This document shows, piece by piece, positions 17,932 through 26,941 of a stretch of DNA of 64,000 nucleotides. The stretch spans positions 930,001 through 994,000 of the forward strand of contig NZ_ATLK01000001.1 of the NCBI RefSeq assembly GCF_000737845.1, given 5' to 3'. This DNA comes from Bifidobacterium bombi DSM 19703. GTDB taxonomy: Bacteria > Actinomycetota > Actinomycetes > Actinomycetales > Bifidobacteriaceae. How positions within the stretch are numbered: the first letter of the stretch is position 1; each line of letters opens with the position of its first letter. The translations under genes and the position numbers were made by a program. The notes beneath the pieces were generated by a model. The model did no database searches and was not told where the DNA came from. It saw nothing but the letters and a program-made list of their open reading frames with translations.

Positions 17932-19953
17932 TCAGTCCAAGCCGAGCCTGAGGTCACCACCTGGGATGGCGTCGAGCAAATCGCGGGTGTACTGCTTCTG
18001 TGGATGATCAAAGACCTCATCGGTCGTGGCGTGCTCCACCAGCTTGCCTTTCTGCATGACGACCACCTCATCGGCGATCTGACGAACTACCGCCAGATCG
18101 TGTGTAATGAAGAGATAGCTCAGTCCGCGCTCGGCCTGGAGATCGTTGAGCAACTGCAGAACCTGGTCCTGTACCAACACGTCAAGCGCGGAGACCGCCT
18201 CGTCGCAGACGATGACATCCGGATTCAGTGCCATGGCCCTTGCAATGGCGATGCGCTGGCGCTGACCACCGGAAAGCTCGTTGGGGTACCGTTGCATGAC
18301 GGACTGCGGCAGCTTGACAAGATCCAACAACTCGCTCACTCGCTGCTGACGGCTTTTCTTGTCTCCGATCTTGTGGATGCGCAACGGCTCCTCTATGGAG
18401 CGATAAATCGAGAACATGGGGTCAAGCGAACCATAGGGGTTCTGAAACACCGGTTGGACATGACGTCTGAAATCAAGCAGCGAGCGACCCTTGAAGTCCT
18501 TGATGTCCTTTCCCTCATAGGTCACGGTACCGCTCGTCGGCTCCAGGAGCTTGAGGACCATGTTCGCCACCGTGGATTTGCCTGAACCCGATTCACCTAC
18601 AATGGCCAGCGTCGTCCCTCTCTTGATGGAGAACGACACATCATCGACGGCCTTGAACATCTGCCGCTTACGGGGCAGCTTGAATTCCTTGGTCAGATGA
18701 CTGACGGTGATGATGTGCTCGCCCTGTTTCAGAGTGCTTTCGCTTTTGACCGCGTGTTCCATGTACGACGAAGCGTCCTGACCGTGTTCCTTGGCGGAAA
18801 CGATGCGCTGGGACGCAAGGGACGGCGCCGCAGCCACGAGCCGTTTGGTGTAGGGGTGCTGAGGATGCTGCAGCACTTCAAGGGAAGGACCGGACTCCAC
18901 GACCTGCCCTTTGTACATGACGACGATATGCTGGGCGCGCTCGGCAGCAAGTCCGAGGTCGTGTGTGATGAACAACACGGCAGTGCCCAGTTCATCAGTC
19001 AGATTGTGCAGATGGTCGAGAATCCGCTTCTGCACCGTCACGTCAAGCGCCGAAGTCGGTTCGTCCGCGATGAGCAGATCGGGTCGGCATGCCAAGCCGA
19101 TGGCGATCAAGGCACGCTGAAGCATGCCTCCCGAAAACTCATGCGGGAACTGGCGCGCCCGGGTGGCGGCGTCAGGCAATCCCGCTTCATCCAAAAGGCC
19201 GGCGATTCGGTCGTTCATGGTGCTACCCAGCACATACCGCTTGGCTATGGACCAAGCCTCATCATCATCAACGCCGGCCTTGATAAGATCGTCGGCCACA
19301 AGCCAGCGGGTCGCGGACCCCGCAACCCAATCCTTCTTGAAATAGTCCATGTGCCGCTCGAGCGCTTCACTGGTAACACCGCTGTCAGTGAGGGCCTTTT
19401 GCGCGGCCTTGAACAACTCCGGCAGTTCCTTGGAGCCGATGAAGGTCTCGTCATCCTCGCTCTTGATGCTGACGGCATCATCTCCGGCAAGCGCCTTGGC
19501 GAGCTTTGAGCGCTTCTCATGCGAGACATCCATATGGTTGGCCTTCAGGGCCTCTTCCACCTGGGTGCCGATGCGCCAGACCGGGTTGAGATTGCTCATC
19601 GGGTCCTGGGGCACCAAACCCATCTTCTCGCCAAGGATCTCCTCATACTGCTTGCGGCTGTATCTGGAAATCTCCTCACCTTCAAGCTTAATCGACCCCC
19701 CGGTGACCTTGCCGGTCCCAGGCAACAGACCGAGCACGGCCATGGCGGAAGTGGACTTGCCCGAACCGGACTCACCTACGATGGCGACCCACTGTCCTGG
19801 GTACACGCTGAAGGAGGCGTCACGCACCGCGTGCACCACATGCTTCTCATCGGTCGTGAAATCCACCTTCAAGTCTTTGACTTCGAGAATGGGACCCTGC
19901 TCACGCTGCATTGCAACGACTTTATCCTGATTGTTTGTCTCTCGACTCATCAA
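17932..19953 (-). CDS. Fused dipeptide/oligopeptide ABC transporter ATPase (DppD-DppF type)
   Basis: Two ABC ATPase domains lie in one 673-residue chain. Domain 1 has Walker A GESGSGKSTSAMAVL (about residue 60), Q-loop LVPQDPMSNLNPVW (about 113), signature EFSGGMLQRALIA (about 270) and Walker B LLIADEPTSALD. Domain 2 has GESGSGKSTVANMVL, VFQNPYGSLDPMFS, ELSGGQRQRIAIARA and VIVCDEAVSALD. Each is followed by an Opp/Dpp-type C-terminal segment. Domain 1 has about 90 extra residues between Q-loop and signature (about 140-250), unlike domain 2. It is the last gene of the peptide operon, 12 bases after the permease gene. Confidence 0.93.
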   Translation of the reverse strand: MMSRETNNQDKVVAMQREQGPILEVKDLKVDFTTDEKHVVHAVRDASFSVYPGQWVAIVGESGSGKSTSAMAVLGLLPGTGKVTGGSIKLEGEEISRYSRKQYEEILGEKMGLVPQDPMSNLNPVWRIGTQVEEALKANHMDVSHEKRSKLAKALAGDDAVSIKSEDDETFIGSKELPELFKAAQKALTDSGVTSEALERHMDYFKKDWVAGSATRWLVADDLIKAGVDDDEAWSIAKRYVLGSTMNDRIAGLLDEAGLPDAATRARQFPHEFSGGMLQRALIAIGLACRPDLLIADEPTSALDVTVQKRILDHLHNLTDELGTAVLFITHDLGLAAERAQHIVVMYKGQVVESGPSLEVLQHPQHPYTKRLVAAAPSLASQRIVSAKEHGQDASSYMEHAVKSESTLKQGEHIITVSHLTKEFKLPRKRQMFKAVDDVSFSIKRGTTLAIVGESGSGKSTVANMVLKLLEPTSGTVTYEGKDIKDFKGRSLLDFRRHVQPVFQNPYGSLDPMFSIYRSIEEPLRIHKIGDKKSRQQRVSELLDLVKLPQSVMQRYPNELSGGQRQRIAIARAMALNPDVIVCDEAVSALDVLVQDQVLQLLNDLQAERGLSYLFITHDLAVVRQIADEVVVMQKGKLVEHATTDEVFDHPQKQYTRDLLDAIPGGDLRLGLD

Positions 19954-19965
19954 ACGATTCCTCTC

Positions 19966-20943
19966 TCAGGATGTACGGCTCTTGGGATCAAGAGCATCCT
20001 TGACCGCGTCGCCCATCATGATGAAGGCAAGTGACGTGATGGCCAAGGCAACGGACGGATAAAACAGCACCGACGGGTTGGTTCGGAGCATCGTCTGGGC
20101 GTTGGAGATGTCCCCGCCCCAGCTGACGGTGGTACTCGGCAGGCCGATGCCAAGGAAGCTCAGCGTGGCCTCCGAAACGATGTATGTGGCAAGCGACGTG
20201 GTGGTTACCACGATGATCGAAGCCAGGGAATTGGGCATGATATGCATCATGAGATTCCGAATCGGAGTCGAACCCAACGACGTGGCCGCGGTGTTGAACT
20301 CCAGGTTCTTCGTCTCAAGAACAGCGCTCCTTGCTATACGCGCGGTCTGCGTCCAGCCGAAGAGGGCGAGCACCAGCACGATCTTCCATATCGAGCTTGA
20401 GGTACGGAACATCTGCAGCACCACAATGGCGCCAAGCAGCAGCGGAATCGCCATGAATATGTCGGTGCCTCGGCTGAGGATCGCATCGATCCATCCACCG
20501 AAGAACCCGGCGAGTGCACCGATAATCGTGCCGATGATCATGACTAGGATGGTAGTGAGGATTCCTACGGACAAGGATGTGCGCGTACCATAGACCGTGC
20601 GTGTAAACACGTCACAACCCTGCGTATCAAAACCGAAGGGATGTCCTTTGGCACTTGGACCGAGCGAATTCTCCAACGTGCAGTAATTGGGATCCTGATG
20701 GGTGAACACCTGGGGAAACAGTGCTACGAAGATGATGAACAGGATCAGCAGGCCTGAGATCACGAACAGCGGGTTCTTGCGCAGCGTGCGCCAGGCGTCG
20801 GCCCACATACTCGTGGCGGGCGCGGACTCGTCAATCGAATCGACATCCTGCAGCGGCGTCTGCTCTACCGGAGCCACAAACCGTTCCTGTCCCGGGAGCG
20901 TTTCGTAGGCGGTCTTGGAATCAGCGGAAGTAAATGCAGTCAT
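19966..20943 (-). CDS. Peptide ABC transporter permease, DppC/OppC type
   Basis: This 325-residue membrane subunit has a cytosolic N-terminal 60 residues, then about six membrane segments (FVISGLLILFIIFVALFPQVF, SVGILTTILVMIIGTIIGAL and others). The EAA-like loop (ATSLGSTPIRNLMMHIMPNS) contacts the ATPase. The ending SLAFIMMGDAVKDALDPKSR is typical of DppC/OppC. The ATG at 20941-20943 has GGGAGAAAG upstream; the longer open frame to 21411 runs into dppB and is not coding. Gap to the upstream permease gene is 14 bases. Confidence 0.93.
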   Translation of the reverse strand: MTAFTSADSKTAYETLPGQERFVAPVEQTPLQDVDSIDESAPATSMWADAWRTLRKNPLFVISGLLILFIIFVALFPQVFTHQDPNYCTLENSLGPSAKGHPFGFDTQGCDVFTRTVYGTRTSLSVGILTTILVMIIGTIIGALAGFFGGWIDAILSRGTDIFMAIPLLLGAIVVLQMFRTSSSIWKIVLVLALFGWTQTARIARSAVLETKNLEFNTAATSLGSTPIRNLMMHIMPNSLASIIVVTTTSLATYIVSEATLSFLGIGLPSTTVSWGGDISNAQTMLRTNPSVLFYPSVALAITSLAFIMMGDAVKDALDPKSRTS

Positions 20944-20957
20944 TGTTTCTTTCTCCC

Positions 20958-21884
20958 TCAGGCGTACCGGATTCGTGGATCGAGCAGCATGTAGATCATA
21001 TCGACCAGCAGATTGCAGACTACGAAAATGAGCGTCAAAAGCGTAACGATCGACACCACCAGATTGCTTTCGCCTTTCAGGATGCTCTGATATGTGAGGA
21101 AGCCGATGCCGTGGATGTTGAAGATGGTCTCCGAAATCATCGCACCGCCCATCAACGCGCCCAGGTCCTGACCCAAGTAAGTGACGACGGGAATCAAAGA
21201 GTTGCGCAGCACATGACGCACAATCACCGAACGGTTGCTCATACCCTTCGCACGGGCCGTGCGAACATAATCCTCCGCAATGTTGGAAGATACCTCGGAA
21301 CGCGACAGCCGGATGATATATGCCATCGACACCGAGCCAAGCACCATGGCGGGCATCAGCAGGTCCAGGAAACCGGGGTTGCTGCCCGCAGTCACTGGAA
21401 GGATACGCCATTTGACTCCGAGGAAATACTGCATTACGAAACCGGTGACGAAGGTCGGCACGGAAATCAGCAAGAGCGAGACGATGAGGATGACGGAATC
21501 ATACCATGTGCCCTTTTTCAGACCGGAGATGATGCCGAAGATGACACCGAAGATGGCCTCGAAGCAGAACGCCATAACGGCCAACTTGATGGTAACGGGG
21601 AACGCACGTGCGATTTCCGCAATCACCGGCTGCCCGGCAAAGGTGTTACCGAAGTTCAGCGTCAGTGCGTTTTTGAGGAACAGCAGATACTGAACGATGA
21701 AAGGTTTGTCGAGGTTGTACTCCGAGCGAATCTGAGCCGCCACGGCGTCGTTGATGGGCTTGTCTCCGAACATCGCCTTGACGGGGTCGCCAGGCAAAGC
21801 GAACACGAGCGCATACACGAGCAGCGTCGTACCGAGAACCACAGGGATCATCTGCAGGATACGTCGCAGAAGATACTTGCTCAT
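20958..21884 (-). CDS. Peptide ABC transporter permease, DppB/OppB type
   Basis: The 308-residue integral membrane subunit begins SKYLLRRILQMIPVVLGTTLLV and contains FALPGDPVKAMFG, DYVRTARAKGMSNRSVIVRHVLRNSLIPVV (coupling loop) and the final DMIYMLLDPRIRY. The start at 21882-21884 has a strong AAGGAG site; an ATG 39 bases upstream is less likely. It pairs with the next permease to form the channel. About 400 bases separate it from the binding-protein gene. Confidence 0.93.
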   Translation of the reverse strand: MSKYLLRRILQMIPVVLGTTLLVYALVFALPGDPVKAMFGDKPINDAVAAQIRSEYNLDKPFIVQYLLFLKNALTLNFGNTFAGQPVIAEIARAFPVTIKLAVMAFCFEAIFGVIFGIISGLKKGTWYDSVILIVSLLLISVPTFVTGFVMQYFLGVKWRILPVTAGSNPGFLDLLMPAMVLGSVSMAYIIRLSRSEVSSNIAEDYVRTARAKGMSNRSVIVRHVLRNSLIPVVTYLGQDLGALMGGAMISETIFNIHGIGFLTYQSILKGESNLVVSIVTLLTLIFVVCNLLVDMIYMLLDPRIRYA

Positions 21885-22285
21885 CGAATTCTCCTTATGA
21901 TTTTTGCCGACAAAGCAAAACAACCAGCCGGCATTACTTGGGTAAGTTTATCGCACCTACAGACCAAACGGGCTTCCACATGCCGCCCGACAGGCTTCAA
22001 AGCAGTAACCGATGCCTCGATTGCATGTCATCGGCATCGCTGCGCAACCTGCCTGGAACCACACAATCCGCCTGGCGCACTGGAATGAATGCCGATCCAC
22101 GTCACTGCCGCAGACGCCGACACATCTGCCGGCACGCGGGGGATGCAACGCGACCACACCGCCACGCACACCGCCGCCGCGATATGCCAATGGGAACAGA
22201 ATATGAAAGTGCGGCGCGGAAAACCCGCGCCGCACCACTGCAGCAGCTTATGCAACACGTTAACGGTGCACAAGCGGAACCCGAA
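21885..22285. other. Intercistronic gap between peptide-binding protein and permease genes
   Basis: This 400-base gap inside the operon holds one strong hairpin (22209-22235), about 50 bases after the binding-protein stop, and no credible gene. Open frames on both strands translate to His/Arg/Cys-rich sequence with no family resemblance. A second promoter for the permeases may lie here, but I cannot place one confidently. Confidence 0.5.
22209..22235 (-). terminator. Hairpin between binding protein and permease genes
   Basis: A perfect 11-bp, fully GC-rich stem (22209-22219 with 22225-22235) has a 5-base loop and is followed on the minus strand by TTTCATATT. It would act as a partial terminator or 3' end protector, making the binding protein more abundant than the permeases. 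Confidence 0.7.
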
Positions 22286-23929
22286 TCACTTCGTCATCTG
22301 CGAATAAGTCGGATAGCTCTGCCAATCGATGGCGAAGCCCTTGACGCCTTTGGCTGCGACACCGTCGTTGTTCTTGTAATATATCGGAATCGCAGGCAGA
22401 TCGTTCAGAAGGATTTCCTGGCTCTGGCTATAGAACTTATTGGCTTGATCAGCGGACTTGGCCGCATAGGCTTCGTCCATCAGCTTGTCAAACTCTGGGT
22501 TCTTGTAGTCGCCATCGTTGGAGCCGTTGCCGTCGGCGGCCGCCGAAGAGAAGCACTGGTACAGGTAGTTCTCTGCGGACGGATAATCAGGCATCCAACC
22601 AGAACGGAAGGCACCCGTCATCTTGCGGTTGGAGATGCTGTCGCGGAATTGCTGGAAGGTCGGGACCGGGTTGGCCGAAGCCACATCCACACCCAGCGCG
22701 TTGTTGATGGAGTTGACCATGGCGTCGAAGACGGGCTTCGCACCACCGTCGGAGTTGTAAGACATGGTGAGCTTGTCGTTATCCTTCGAAATGGCGTCCG
22801 CCTTGGCCCAAAGCTCCTTGGCCTTGGTCGGGTTGTACTCTAGGTTGGAGCTGCCCTTCAGGTTGGCGTCATAGCCCGGTGTCAGCGGGGAAGTGAAGTC
22901 ATGAGGAACGGCGCCGACGCCGCTGAGCACCTTGTTGACGATGGCCTTACGATCGATGGCCATGGAGATGGCCTGACGACGCAACGTGCCCTCTTCGGTA
23001 CCGGATTCGAAATGCTTGATATTCGCAGGGATGGTGAACTCCTGAATCACGGAGCCGGGCTTGTTGTATGCCTGGATGGAGGAATCCTTCTCGAAGGTCT
23101 TCGTATCGGCCGCCGGAACGATGTCGAGCGAATCGAGGTTGCCGGCCTGAACATCGGCGTAAGCCGCGTCATCCTTGGTGTAGACCTTGAGCGTTACGCC
23201 GTCGTTCTTGACCTTTTCAGGACCGCTGTAGTTCGGGTTCTTTACGGTCTCGATGGCGTTGTTGTGATCCCACTTGACGAGCTTGTAAGGGCCATTGCCA
23301 ACGGGTTTCTGTCCGAAGCCCTTGGGGTCCTTGTAGAAGGAATCGGGAAGTGGCGCGAACGCGCTATAACCGACTTTGATGGGGAACGTGGCGTCGGGCT
23401 TCTGCAGATCCACGGTGAACGTGGTGTCGTTGACGACCTTCAGTCCTGAAAGCTGTTCGTCGCCCTTCAGCCCATCCTTCTTCTGCACATCGTCGTAGCC
23501 TTTGATCGAAGAGAAGAACGAAGCACACTTCTGTGCGTTCTTCACGTCCGCCACATAGCTCCAGGCCTTGGTGAACGACTCCGCCTTGATCGGCGTGCCG
23601 TCGCTGAACTTCAGGCCCGGCTTGATCTTGATTGTGTATTGCGTACCCGCCGCATCGGGCTTGATGGATTCGGCCTGGTCGTTCATCGCGTTGCCTTTTG
23701 CATCAAAAGCCACAAGCTGTGAGAAAATCAGACGCAATACCCTGCCGCCTCCGGACTCATTGGTGTTACCCGGAATCAACGGGTTCTGAGGCTCCGAAAC
23801 ATTGCCCGTGATAATCATCTTGCCATTGCCGGCCGATGCGCTGCTGCCGTTTGAGCTGCTGCCGCAAGCCCCAAGCGACAGAGCCAACGAGCAGACCGCC
23901 GCCGCGAACGCTATCGTTTTCTTCTTCAT
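22286..23929 (-). CDS. Peptide ABC transporter substrate-binding lipoprotein (family 5)
   Basis: This 547-residue extracytoplasmic binding protein starts with a lipoprotein signal (KKKTIAFAAAVCSLALSLGAC; lipobox LGAC at about residue 21). A Ser/Asn linker precedes the mature domain. Family 5 features are SDGTPIKAESFTKAWSYV, GNGPYKLVKWDHN, RRQAISMAIDRKAIVNKVL and DYPSAENYLYQCFSS. It delivers oligo- or dipeptides to the permeases encoded downstream. The ATG is preceded by GGGAGAAA; a TTG 42 bases upstream is less likely. First gene of the operon, with candidate promoter, operator palindrome and leader hairpin upstream. Confidence 0.93.
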   Translation of the reverse strand: MKKKTIAFAAAVCSLALSLGACGSSSNGSSASAGNGKMIITGNVSEPQNPLIPGNTNESGGGRVLRLIFSQLVAFDAKGNAMNDQAESIKPDAAGTQYTIKIKPGLKFSDGTPIKAESFTKAWSYVADVKNAQKCASFFSSIKGYDDVQKKDGLKGDEQLSGLKVVNDTTFTVDLQKPDATFPIKVGYSAFAPLPDSFYKDPKGFGQKPVGNGPYKLVKWDHNNAIETVKNPNYSGPEKVKNDGVTLKVYTKDDAAYADVQAGNLDSLDIVPAADTKTFEKDSSIQAYNKPGSVIQEFTIPANIKHFESGTEEGTLRRQAISMAIDRKAIVNKVLSGVGAVPHDFTSPLTPGYDANLKGSSNLEYNPTKAKELWAKADAISKDNDKLTMSYNSDGGAKPVFDAMVNSINNALGVDVASANPVPTFQQFRDSISNRKMTGAFRSGWMPDYPSAENYLYQCFSSAAADGNGSNDGDYKNPEFDKLMDEAYAAKSADQANKFYSQSQEILLNDLPAIPIYYKNNDGVAAKGVKGFAIDWQSYPTYSQMTK

Positions 23930-23975
23930 ATTTTCTCCCATTGGTTGCCTAGACAACTCTTGTTGAATCAAAGAG

Positions 23976-24006
23976 GAGGTTGGTTCCCGATAGGGGAGCC
24001 AACCTC
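23976..24006 (-). promoter_or_regulatory. Leader hairpin upstream of the peptide-binding protein gene
   Basis: Arms 23976-23988 and 23994-24006 form a 13-bp stem with one G-U pair and a 5-base loop, followed on the minus strand by CTCCTCTTTGATT. It lies in the expected 5' leader, about 50 bases before the start codon. It could be an attenuator, an mRNA stabiliser or a terminator for readthrough from xerC. Confidence 0.55.
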
Positions 24007-24010
24007 AACG

Positions 24011-24040
24011 CTGATATCGTTATTCTCACTCAGATATCAG
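24011..24040. promoter_or_regulatory. Candidate operator palindrome of the peptide ABC operon
   Basis: CTGATATC (24011-24018) and GATATCAG (24033-24040) are perfect inverted 8-base arms separated by 14 bases. They sit immediately downstream of the candidate -10 box, over the expected transcription start, which is a classic repressor site position. The regulator is unknown. Confidence 0.5.
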
Positions 24041-24041
24041 G

Positions 24042-24070
24042 ATTATGCAAGCCAATTCCCATAAATTGAA
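24042..24070 (-). promoter_or_regulatory. Candidate sigma-70 promoter of the peptide ABC operon
   Basis: On the minus strand TTCAAT (24065-24070) and CATAAT (24042-24047) are spaced by 17 bases, about 115 bases before the binding-protein start codon. The match is seen; activity is inferred. Confidence 0.55.
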
Positions 24071-24349
24071 CGATTTTAACAGCGCTGTCTATGAGTTGCG
24101 AGACAAACGCGGACTTTTCAGCTGAAGATATGGGAGGGTTGATGCGATTCACGCTCCTTCTGCGAGCCGAAACGGAGACCCGGAGAAGTCTGTTATATTA
24201 CGAAATTGTTAACGAAGAGCGCACATGGGAACTGCGGCATACCACCTGTTCTGCCGTGCAACGATGCCGACGGCTGGGCATAGGCAAAACCTGCACAATG
24301 CCGACCGACCCGGCCGGACAAAGTCCACTGGAACTTCGGATGACCGACT
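24071..24349. other. Region between xerC and the peptide operon promoter
   Basis: With the leader elements above, this completes a 420-base stretch without a protein gene. A plus-strand frame (24091-24387) overlaps the xerC end and has no family resemblance. No RNA gene is recognised. Confidence 0.4.
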
Positions 24350-25405
24350 TCAGGCCCTTGGAAACGCCTGCGCATAGCGTTCCTTGAGCTGCTCCATGGA
24401 TACATGCGTATAACGCTGTGTGGTCCGTATCGAGGAATGCCCAAGCATCTCCTGGACCTCGCGCAGATCGGCTCCGCCATCAAGCAGATGCGTCGCCGCG
24501 CTGTGGCGAAGGGCGTGCGGGCTGATGTCCGGAACGCCGGCCCGGGCGGCCTTGTCGTGTACCACCTCACGCACGACACGCTGATTGATGCGCGAGCCAC
24601 GCGCACCTAAGAAAACCGCCTGCAGCCGACCGGACTGCCCACCTTCGGCAGGACCGGAGCCGCGGTCTTCGACACCGCCGCCACGATCCCCAACAATATG
24701 ACCCGCGTCGGAAGCACGAAGCAAAACCGGCCTGCCCTCACGCATCCAAACCTCAAGCGCCTTCGATGCCGGAGCTCCGAACGGCACTACACGTTGCTTG
24801 TCCCCCTTGCCCGTAACAGTGAGGGTCCGACTGGCGAAATCGACATCGCCAACGTCCACCCCCACCAACTCGGCCACACGGATACCTGTGGCATACAGGA
24901 CCTCGAGCATCGCGGCGTCACGCAGCACGATCGCCTCCTGTTTGGATCGCGAAGAGAACCGTCCGGCACCGGCTTCGGACTCGGTTTCATCCATGAGACG
25001 TTCTGCCTGTTCCTGGTTCAGCACGCGCGGCAGATTCTCGGGAATCTTGGGCGTCATCAGCGTGGCGGCGGGATCGCAGGGCAGTACGTCATGGTCGAAG
25101 CACCACGCAAAAAACGCGCGCACGGCGACAGTCTTCCTGGCCATCGTCGAACGCGCACGGCCACGGGTCTCATACGCCATCCACGCCCGCAGACCCTCCA
25201 AGGTGACATCGTCCAGCCGTTGCACACCTTGGCGGGAAAGAAAATCAAGACACTGCGACACATCCTGCGAATAGGCACGCAATGTGTTGACGCTCAGACC
25301 CTTATTCGCTTCAGCATACGTCAGGAAATGCTCCAACTCCGTGCCACCCAACGCCACCGTCGGGCCCTGCCCCCCATCGGTCTTCAGTTCGCCGCCAGCC
25401 CCCAC
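24350..25405 (-). CDS. xerC: Tyrosine recombinase XerC
   Basis: This site-specific recombinase would act with XerD at dif to resolve chromosome dimers. The SAM-like core-binding domain covers about residues 20-105 (FLTYAEANKGLSVNTLRAYSQDV). The catalytic set is intact: Arg in ATGIRVAELVG, Lys in TGKGDKQRVVP, HALRHS, GHSSIRTTQRYTH with the nucleophilic Tyr. A Gly-rich insertion of about 30 residues (about 231-262, including VGDRGGGVEDRGSG) lies between the beta hairpin and the HxxR motif. The GTG start is preceded by GGAGG. XerC versus XerD assignment rests on the EQLKERYAQAFPRA end and the presence of a XerD-like gene at 33575-34605. Confidence 0.87.
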   Translation of the reverse strand: MGAGGELKTDGGQGPTVALGGTELEHFLTYAEANKGLSVNTLRAYSQDVSQCLDFLSRQGVQRLDDVTLEGLRAWMAYETRGRARSTMARKTVAVRAFFAWCFDHDVLPCDPAATLMTPKIPENLPRVLNQEQAERLMDETESEAGAGRFSSRSKQEAIVLRDAAMLEVLYATGIRVAELVGVDVGDVDFASRTLTVTGKGDKQRVVPFGAPASKALEVWMREGRPVLLRASDAGHIVGDRGGGVEDRGSGPAEGGQSGRLQAVFLGARGSRINQRVVREVVHDKAARAGVPDISPHALRHSAATHLLDGGADLREVQEMLGHSSIRTTQRYTHVSMEQLKERYAQAFPRA

Positions 25406-25566
25406 AATGACCTCCGTCCGGAGATGAAACCTTGTAATCCCTCGCGAATCAGCCTACAATGATGCCGTCACAACCATTTACCCGACACGGCGGCATCCGT
25501 CCGCGAGCCACGGAGCAGGTGAAGCGGCCGGGCAAAGGTGCCATCCCACCCCACTAAGGAGCCCTC

Positions 25567-25824
25567 ATGCCACTGCCGCATACGATGCCCGCCGGCGCAC
25601 GCATCATGGTACGCACCTTCGACGGCGTGAACGAAGTGACGCATCGACAGGAATACCGCGACTACATAGGACATGTCATCTCATGGGACGGCCAGACCCT
25701 GCACCTCATGCGCGATGCAGCGGCCAACGGTTCGCGTCCGGAGATGCCGGTGGACATCAGCGCCGATAACATTCTCGTACTCAAGCCGATCCCCGAACGA
25801 CGGGTCAGACCGCTACAACGCTGA
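25567..25824 (+). CDS. Small conserved protein, possible SH3-like fold (DUF6725-like)
   Basis: This 85-residue cytoplasmic protein reads ARIMVRTFDGVNE, YRDYIGHVISWDGQTLHLMRD, then PVDISADNILVLKPIPERR. The alternation of short strands suggests a small beta barrel resembling the SH3-like segment found ahead of some actinobacterial acetyltransferases. I believe it belongs to the bifidobacterial DUF6725 group, but that is from memory. AAGGAG precedes the ATG. It converges with tyrA, 7 bases apart. Function unknown. Confidence 0.75.
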   Translation: MPLPHTMPAGARIMVRTFDGVNEVTHRQEYRDYIGHVISWDGQTLHLMRDAAANGSRPEMPVDISADNILVLKPIPERRVRPLQR

Positions 25825-25831
25825 TCAAGCG

Positions 25832-26941
25832 TCATATGGCACAGTCAGGGACGACACGAATGACCCAGGGTGAAACGAAGCCGACGACCTGTTCCCCCGC
25901 ACGAGCGGAGGTCAGGAAGGAGGACCTCCAGTCCGAGGGGTCGATTCGGCGCACATCCTCGTTACCGGCGCCCACGCCAGCAACGCCGGCAACGCCCGGG
26001 GATGCGGACTCCAGGCGCCGCTGACGTCCTTGGTGCGCTTTGAAAGCGCGGAACGGCTGCCCCTGCGAAAAGAACCGTACCATTCCCGACTCGTCGGCGG
26101 CGTGAAGGACATCGGCGAAATCATTCAGATCGCGTGCCAAGGAACGCAGCAGGACCTCAACATTGCCGGAGTTCTCTTCAATCATGGCTCGTGTGCGGGC
26201 GGGATCGGTAAGCGCGACCCGCGTCATGTCCCTCCAAGACCCAGCGGAAAGTGCGACAGCCACGTCACGGTCGGGACTGGCGACCAAACCATTGATCAGA
26301 GCGGTCGCTACGGCGTGAGGCGCATGGGAGATCATGGCCGCGGCTCGGTCATGGGTCGCGTCATCCACGACGATGAACCGATCGCCCACCGTTTCAAGAA
26401 CGAACCGTGCCATTGTGAGGAATCGTCGGTAATCCGTACCCTCATCGACGGTGAGCGCCCAGAGCGCATCATCGAAAAGTCTGGCATCGGCGGCATCGAA
26501 ACCCGAACGTTCGTTGCCACACATCGGGTGGGACCCAACGTAGCACGCTTCAAGCCCGACCTCCTTCACCTGTTCGCGCACCAGGGCCTTCACGCTGCCG
26601 ACATCGCTCAGAATGGTCGCACGCCGATCGATGACGGGTTTCAGGCTGGCAAGCACCTCAGGCATGGCCTTGAGCGGATTGCACAACAGCAGCACGCGCG
26701 GCCTCGCGAGCGCCACTTCCTCGATGGTATCAACGCATTCAATGCCCTGGGCGCGGGCGGCAGCATACGGATGGGAGCGATGATTCCAAGCCACCACACG
26801 CACCCCACGCGCCGTCAGACGCTGGGCGAGGGAACCTCCGATAAGCCCCAGACCTATGATCCCGACCGTATCCGACTCATCCCACGCACCCTCGGCAAGG
26901 GGCCTGCCGTCGGTCACATTTCCTTCGTCTTCGCTTACCAC
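25832..26941 (-). CDS. tyrA: Prephenate dehydrogenase
   Basis: TyrA oxidises and decarboxylates prephenate to 4-hydroxyphenylpyruvate in tyrosine synthesis. The Rossmann motif VGIIGLGLIGGSLAQRL begins near residue 26. GSHPMCGNERSGFDAADARLF and ISHAPHAVATALI are the conserved catalytic and substrate-binding segments. The C-terminal part is helical, with no ACT domain visible. The GTG start overlaps the pheA stop by 7 bases, so translation is probably coupled. Length is 369 residues. Confidence 0.92.
   Translation of the reverse strand: MVSEDEGNVTDGRPLAEGAWDESDTVGIIGLGLIGGSLAQRLTARGVRVVAWNHRSHPYAAARAQGIECVDTIEEVALARPRVLLLCNPLKAMPEVLASLKPVIDRRATILSDVGSVKALVREQVKEVGLEACYVGSHPMCGNERSGFDAADARLFDDALWALTVDEGTDYRRFLTMARFVLETVGDRFIVVDDATHDRAAAMISHAPHAVATALINGLVASPDRDVAVALSAGSWRDMTRVALTDPARTRAMIEENSGNVEVLLRSLARDLNDFADVLHAADESGMVRFFSQGQPFRAFKAHQGRQRRLESASPGVAGVAGVGAGNEDVRRIDPSDWRSSFLTSARAGEQVVGFVSPWVIRVVPDCAI

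Noticed and set aside
20934..22088. 384-codon plus-strand open frame opposite the peptide permease gene
   Set aside because: It is antisense to a permease with clear motifs; its translation is Asp/His/Arg-rich and spans unrelated intergenic DNA.
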